Made by a program: the position numbers and the translations under genes
Assembly: GCA_029964075.1 (NCBI GenBank)
Contig: CM057144.1
Span: forward strand, 4,239,281 to 4,303,280
Reading direction: 5' to 3'
From: Patiria pectinifera
Taxonomy: Eukaryota > Echinodermata > Asteroidea > Valvatida > Asterinidae
DNA: 64,000 bases
The notes under the pieces: generated by a model
The model's input: only the letters and a program-made list of their open reading frames with translations
Told to the model about the DNA's origin: nothing
The model's database searches: none
In this document: positions 58,366 through 64,000 of the stretch, in pieces
Numbering within the stretch: position 1 is the first letter of the stretch
How the letters are laid out: every line of letters starts with the position of its first letter

Positions 58366-58495
58366 AAATTTCAAGCCTTTTCCTGTTCTACCTGGCACCC
58401 GGACTAACCCAGCTGGCCCGGGTTGGCCCAGATCTTCCGCGATGGCCGTGACCGACTCACGTAGGCCCAATCTCCGGTCTGCTGGTGCTACCACC
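58366..58495 (+). other. Possible 5' UTR part of the lipid-transfer-type exon
   Basis: A good acceptor-like sequence (TTTTATTTCCTGCAG) ends at 58365, so the exon may begin at 58366 with a 130-base leader after a 5' UTR intron. Alternatively transcription starts nearby and this AG is unused. No TATA box is evident. Splice-signal inference only. Confidence 0.3.
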
Positions 58496-58642
58496 ATGCT
58501 CAGGGTCATTCTGGTCCTGGCCGTCATTGCTCATCCAGTCCTGGCCAGTTTCATCCGGTTTAAACCGGACACCGAGTACATCTACACCTACCAGTCCTCC
58601 ACGGACCTGAAGGAGGTTCGGACAATGCAGGTGGAATCCAAG
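58496..58642 (+). CDS. First coding exon of a large lipid transfer/vitellogenin-type protein (partial)
   Basis: The ATG at 58496 sits in a strong ACCACCATGC context. The 49 codons end at a TCCAAG/GTATTT donor in phase 0. Residues 1-17 are a signal peptide (MLRVILVLAVIAHPVLA). Residues 18-49 (SFIRFKPDTEYIYTYQSSTD, then LKEV) match the opening beta-strand of the vitellogenin N-terminal domain found in vitellogenins, apolipophorins and MTP, which carry lipid in secreted particles or load it in the ER. An in-frame ATG at 58442 is rejected as the start because its leader is not a signal peptide. No further exon is recognisable up to 64000, so intron 1 exceeds 5.3 kb. Family subtype cannot be told from one exon. 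Confidence 0.68.
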
Positions 58643-59823
58643 GTATTTAAAACTTCAAGTTTGGGTCAAGTTTTAATCCTGCACTTAAGAGCAATGAAAA
58701 TAAATACACGGGAAATTAGCATGAAAAATACACGATGATCGCACGTTTACCACACCAAAATAGTCTATGATGTGTAGAAGGCCAAAAAGGCTGCACGTCG
58801 TGAACTAAAACTCTCGTAGTTCAAACTTTCCTTCAAAAATGGGGACGAGTTCTGCCAATCCCCACGACGTCAAAGTTTCGCGTACGTCCTCCATCTTGAA
58901 CAGTCCTCGCGCGTCTACAATGCGATGTATACATGTTTACCTCACACATTGTGGTAAACTTCTGCCCAACTCGGAGTAAACAACAACGGCTTATCAACTT
59001 TTCGGAGTAATTAGATCCACAGGCTACGCATTATTGAGCATAATTTACCGTGTGGGAGGGTAAAACCCATATTTTGTTATTGATGCGTAATAATGTTTTG
59101 GGGTTTAAATCAATAATTGTTAAAAAATTTACTCAATTATTTTACCCAACAACTCCACTCAACAAAAAATTACACTATGTTTTTAGAGTGTTAGATTCGG
59201 TGAAAAAAAGTCACTCTCCCAGGGACACGACGATTTAGAGTGAATTGAATCTGTCAAGTTTTAGACTGCAATACTTTGAAAAAGAACCACTTCCGTTGAA
59301 ACTCGAGTGAAAACTCGTGGGTTTTGTTTTGTTCGTTTGCATGAATTTCAATCTAAAATGTCTGGTCCCTGCTTTCAGTCAGATTGATGGAGTTAATTTT
59401 CACCCTGAATGGAGTGAATTTTCACTCTTTTGAAAGAAGAGGGCACAGTAAATTTCTAACAACATACAAGCTATGCAAAAAAAAACAACACATACACACG
59501 CACAGGATGTCCGGGATATTATGTTGGCCCACCTGTCCTTGATTAAAGTTCAGCATTTTGTGGTTCCCAGTTACCAGGAAAAAGGAAAAACCTAAAACTT
59601 CTTGAACATCCGTCGAGCTAGATTACTATATCTTACTGTGCGTGGTTGCACTTTCAGAAAGCGAATTGAACCTTAGGCGTGTTGTGACCACAATTTACAA
59701 CCCTGGATATGAAAGGGCAAGGCCGGTATCTAAACCGCATTTTTGTAACAAAGGACAAACAGGACTAAACTACAAAAGACCTTGCTTTGAACATGCTCAG
59801 AATCAGTGAAAAACTGCACTTAA

Positions 59824-60338
59824 AGGGAAATACAACATTTGCAAACATCAAAATACGAAATGATCAAATTATCACGAAATACCTAACAGAATTGTTAGGG
59901 ACTGACAGTCAAAAGCATCCTTTAAAATCGTGGCTCCTGGTGGGCTGACATTTTCAAGAAAAACTGTATTTTTCCAACGCTGATCGGCCGACCAGCGTTG
60001 GAGAAAACGGGCTTTTTTCAAAAACTGTTAATTTTTCATATTTAGTTATTCTGACTGTTCTTTGCAATTGATCACACACCTGTGGACGGGTGCAAGCCTG
60101 CTAGACTGATTCTCTGACCTCCTTACAATTCCCCAAAGTCTATTAGTTGCTTCTTTTCATCTTAAGTGGGGTCAGGGAACAAGACTTCAAGAACATGATA
60201 GGTTTTCTTGGTTTTTCCAGCATCTACAAGCCCAAAACATGGAACAAGTCAGTTTAACAATATTTTTTGCAACATACTAGTCATCCAAATCCATTTATTT
60301 CTGAAAATTGCAGCACAAGCAAACGTTGTACATTCCCT
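59824..60338. mobile_element. TTAA-target MITE, copy 2
   Basis: TTAA at 59820-59823 and 60339-60342 bounds ends AGGGAAATACAACATTTGC and GTTGTACATTCCC. Shares the GATCGGCCGACCAGCGTTGG palindrome with copy 1. Lies in intron 1 of the lipid-transfer-type gene. Confidence 0.8.
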
Positions 60339-60354
60339 TTAAAAGCATACAGGA

Positions 60355-60620
60355 TCATTTGCTTTTCATGCATTTTGTTCGTTTCCAATAATAACACCAC
60401 TCAAAATCCAAGGACGAATGTTCAAACCTAACCTGTTGAAGTTTCAGTTGATTGGATCACTACCCTTTTCAAGGAAACAGTTTTAAATAGAAAGAAGCTT
60501 GCACAACCTTTTCAGCACGAACACGATTTCGTCTATAGCACTCATTTATCCAAAAATCAGTCAAGTCACTGATCGCTGGAAATCACCTACATTTCTTGAT
60601 TTCTTGAAATGACAGCAATC
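60355..60620. repeat. Dispersed repeat also present at 55600-55860
   Basis: TTTTCATGCATTTTGTTCGT, CCTGTTGAAGTT and ACACGATT...GTGAATAG-like stretches match 55605-55860. The plan is similar to the GTCCATCATTTG MITE family. Confidence 0.5.
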
Positions 60621-60842
60621 CGTGTGGGATAATTTCCCGGGGTGTTTAGTACCAGTGCGATCTTTAATCCAAGTAGGCCTACGCCTTTTAATAAGAATTC
60701 GGTATACAGCCTGTCCAAAAAAAAATGCTGCAAGCAGAAACGGGCTTTGTGTCCTTCGAATATTGAAAAAAAAAGTTTCATGATGCTTATAATGTTAAAC
60801 CTGGGATATTCAACACAAACACTCAAAAATCAATTTCTACAT

Positions 60843-62560
60843 TGTTAGGCCTAATAATGACATGACAAGACATGGCACCTGTTCAAATCCGACTTCAATT
60901 GAGGTTCGCAATTCCAGAAGATATGTTTTCATTATGATGATTTGGAGAGTGTGTTACAAAATTTAATGAAAAGAACATTTAAATATGAATAACAAAAGTG
61001 TTTCTTCACCTATTCATTACTAATTGTTTTTGTCTGCACGGTCATACATGTGTATAATGCTGGCAATACTGATGTTTATAGTATCAACTTACGGAAAGTG
61101 GCACAAATATATATATGGCACAAATATGCGCTTACGCCCTTATGCGCGAACGCGTAATCACCAAAATGTTCCCAGCGAAAGGGCATATGCAGAAAACTGT
61201 TTTAAATGAAATTTAAAGATTTCCGTCGGAAATTAACACAAGTTGTTCGAAAAATTAGGAATCTTAAGTGTGACAGTTTATATTTCGCTTGGGAGAACAT
61301 AATTGGTTTCATAATACCCGCGGGGAACATTGGAGCTTTTCAATGCAGTTTTCTTGAAAGTGATTTTCGCGTCAAAGCGCTCATATGCCCTTTTGCCGGG
61401 CACTTAGGGAGACAAGATAGATTAGGGAGACATGAAAATTCTCCCTAATGTTTCAAGTCCTATTAGGCAAAACCATCGATTCCTCGCGATGCAAAAACTC
61501 AAATTTATAAAGTTTGGTGAGGGTATAAGATAAGGCTAGGTTAGTGTTAGGGCTCATTAAAGTTAGGATTTTTTTGCTTCACAAGTCTATTGGAAAGTCT
61601 CCGTAAGGTACCATTTCCCGTAAATTAATGATCCTATATGCCACTACAGATTTCATATTCAAATTCAAAAATGTGCGAGCCATTTACAGGCATAGTTTGT
61701 TTTATCTGTAAATCAAGCCTCGCCGTTTCAGCTGATAAACTCCTTACGTCTGGATCTGACGATAAACACAAATGCATGGTTAATGTTATTAAACATTTTG
61801 TTTAGTTTGGAACAACACCATACATGCGAACGGATAACTTCGTGTTGTATCCAGTTGTGGGTGCCGAGGCGAACTTTAAAAAAACCCAAAACAAATCGGT
61901 ATTCGGTACCTGGATTTTTTTGCCCGGATTTGTTTTCAAAAGGTGACACCCTTTCAAAATTGTACCAGTCTCTTCAGAATATTATGTACGCGTCATTAAT
62001 ACACAGTGTTAAAACAAGGAATGATATCAATATCAAATTCCGCCCATTGGCCTTGACGCCTTCGCACCCACTCAAAAAAATATCGGATATCGGCCAACGC
62101 GTATACTGGACAAAAAGTAGTCCGGAATAATTCGGTACCGGTACTGTTGCAGGGGTCAATCCTTCCCACGCCGATAATGGACTTCACATTACAGTGGCAA
62201 TCGCTAAATAATTTCAACTTTTAACCGATGGCATTTTGAACATAAATATGATATCCCATTTGTCTCCAGCAAAGCATGTTCCAATTATACATAATTTTTT
62301 TTACCACGCGCTGGACGTTATACTGAAATAATAATTCTGTTTTGTGGCTCAGATCGGCTTCATTTTGGTGAGAAGGTCTCACAGCGATCAACAAGAGATT
62401 TACCTCCGGGTTCACTCCGCGGCAGTAACCAGCGAGGAGCAACGAGGTAACTGTGTCTTAATTTGTGGTTCTCTGAAATGTCTCCATATGGTTTAAATTT
62501 CTTATTCTTTTTTTTTTTTTCTTCTTCAAGATGTACCTTTAATTTAAACAATGTAAAGAC
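60843..62560. other. Intron of the plus-strand gene, nothing recognised
   Basis: No exon matching the rest of a vitellogenin N-terminal domain was seen in any plus-strand frame. The open frames here lack splice signals and composition of coding sequence. Confidence 0.35.
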
Positions 62561-62568
62561 TATGTTTA

Positions 62569-62678
62569 GGGGTACTGTACCCATCCTGACAGATTCAAAA
62601 CCTATAAACAGAACTCAACCCATCGAACCCCAACGGCATGTTTTGTTGGAATCTGTCAGGATGGGTACAGTACCCCTA
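62569..62678. repeat. Short near-perfect inverted repeat
   Basis: AGGGGTACTGTACCCATCCT and GACAGATTC are mirrored about 50 bases later as GAATCTGTCAGGATGGGTAC and AGTACCCCT. Confidence 0.75.
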
Positions 62679-62734
62679 ATATCTGACAGTATTTTACATT
62701 GGGTTGGACACACCTCCAGAATCAGTCAGAAATA

Positions 62735-63186
62735 CACTCAACCAAAAAAGAAAGTCCCCCCTCCCAATACTTTTTTGTCTAACTCAAAAACTACTGAGGA
62801 CCTCTCGCTCAAATAACGACTAATCAGTACAGAAATTCCTTAGCAATCCAGCCATACTCTTTATTTGGCCCAAAACGGTAATAATAATTTATGCAATTTA
62901 TGACAAATGATACCCAAACAGTTGCACTTTTGTATACGTGCATATTGCGGTTCACACTCACCTTGCAAGTGTACAAAAGTGCAACTTTTTTTTCAGTACC
63001 ACTTGTCATAAATTACATCATTTTGTACACATTTTAACTGTTTTAGGCCAAACAAAGAGTATGGCTGGATTGCTAAGGAATTTCTGTATACTGATCAGTC
63101 GTAATTTGAGCAAGATGTGCCCAGTAGTTTTTGAGTTTATAGACAAAAAAGTATTAAGGGGGGACTTTCCTTTTTTCGGTTGAGTG
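62735..63186. mobile_element. TA-target MITE with CACTCAACC ends, copy 2
   Basis: CACTCAACCAAAAAAGAAAG and TTTTTTCGGTTGAGTG ends with TA flanks, same internal GCAATCCAGCCATACTC as copy 1 at 54887. Confidence 0.82.
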
Positions 63187-64000
63187 TATGTGTGTGGAGT
63201 TTCCCACATGGCAAATTTGCCATGGGATGGGTGTGATTCCTAGTAAATCATATGCTAGGGAGTTAGGGCTGAAGGCAATGTGCAAATTGAGATGGGGATC
63301 ATAAGTATAGAGGGCCTGATCATTATTCGGAATTTGATGTTTGCGGCAGTTGATCCTTTTCGCTTGTACATTGGTTTCTTTTGAGCTCTCACTGGACATA
63401 ATTTCTTCAGAGTTTGCATGCACCCCGCGTGCTCTTGGAGCATTTTTCTCCACGAAGAATTTGAAAAGTTTATTTTAATGAGAAAAACAGTCTGAAAAAA
63501 AAGGCTTTTTAGGGGAGGGTGAATTTGTTTTTGCCCCCTATCAGCAGTCAGGCACATTGGTGCAAAATATGCCAGAATTGCTCATTTGATGATAAAAGCA
63601 TGAAATTGGCACACAGTAAGAATATCCCCTAGAAAAACTTTTTTAGCTATAGGACCATCGCAGGTTTGTAATTTGAAAAAATTATATAGGTAGAGCACAG
63701 AGCTGGGAGCCAAACAAAGAGTCAGAACTCTTTGGCGATTACATTTTGACCATAAAAACATTCCTATCCCCGTGGAATGTCCATAAGTACTATATAACCG
63801 CAAGCCTTGCCATTCAAAGCGGCATGCAAGAGGCCTTTGTAGTTCGTAACCAACAACCTCCCTATATGCTGCACAATAAGTCATGTCACGTCGCTGCTAT
63901 TTTTGACAAATATAGTTTAAGACAAAATAGGTTTTAACAACTGCACAGTTGTTAGAACTTAGATGTGAGTTATGAATTCAAGTGATCGATGTGCAGTTGT

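Noticed and set aside
58442..58495. In-frame upstream ATG giving a longer N-terminus for the lipid-transfer-type exon
   Set aside because: The added residues (MAVTDSRRPN...) are polar and would bury the signal peptide; the ATG at 58496 has the better context.
58643..64000. Further exons of the lipid-transfer-type gene
   Set aside because: Plus-strand frames after good-looking AGs (for example near 59380) stop within about 18 codons or match repeats; none continues the vitellogenin N domain.

Overview
The window is animal genomic DNA: genes are split into short exons with GT-AG introns, most of the sequence is intronic or intergenic, and it is full of tRNA-derived SINEs, short inverted-repeat transposons and minisatellites. 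No operon, ribosome-binding site, CRISPR array or prokaryotic feature is present. The protein architecture (fibronectin-III-like repeats with an SDGVxxDxxPP signature behind EGF modules), a large-lipid-transfer-type first exon and SINEs ending in (ATT)n suggest a marine invertebrate, perhaps a deuterostome such as an echinoderm. That placement is an inference and only moderately firm.

The main gene is on the minus strand. I assembled 35 consecutive coding exons from the start codon at 44722 down to 1032. Every junction has a GT donor, an AG acceptor and matching phase, giving 6167 coding bases (about 2055 residues) with no stop. The gene continues beyond base 1. The product begins with a signal peptide, then a Cys-rich module, three EGF-like modules, a region of no recognised family (about residues 193-680), and then at least ten fibronectin-III-like repeats. 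It is most likely a large secreted or membrane-anchored extracellular protein. A probable 5' UTR exon sits at about 46963-47035.

Inside this gene three tandem arrays each duplicate one edge of one exon. At 6.2-6.7 kb the unit is the donor edge of exon 31. At 15.4-16.8 kb it is the acceptor edge of exon 23. At 20.3-21.1 kb it is the donor-side two thirds of exon 19. Each array lies on the side of the edge it copies. The exon 19 copies also keep an open frame, a donor and an in-phase potential acceptor, so they could act as cassette exons. This is the most interesting structure in the window.

A second gene starts on the plus strand at 58496. Its first coding exon encodes a signal peptide and the start of a large-lipid-transfer/vitellogenin-type N-terminal domain; the remaining exons are not in the window. 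The two genes are divergent, with starts about 11.5 kb apart and repeat-rich sequence between them.

The rest is mobile-element debris: hAT-type elements with 8-bp target duplications (10677-11688, 44905-46566, 18785-19435), a Mutator-like element with a 9-bp duplication (33608-34047), TA-target and TTAA-target MITEs, several fold-back elements, a recurrent hairpin family with a GGCGAAGCC-type core, and long minisatellites. I saw no reverse transcriptase or transposase reading frame.
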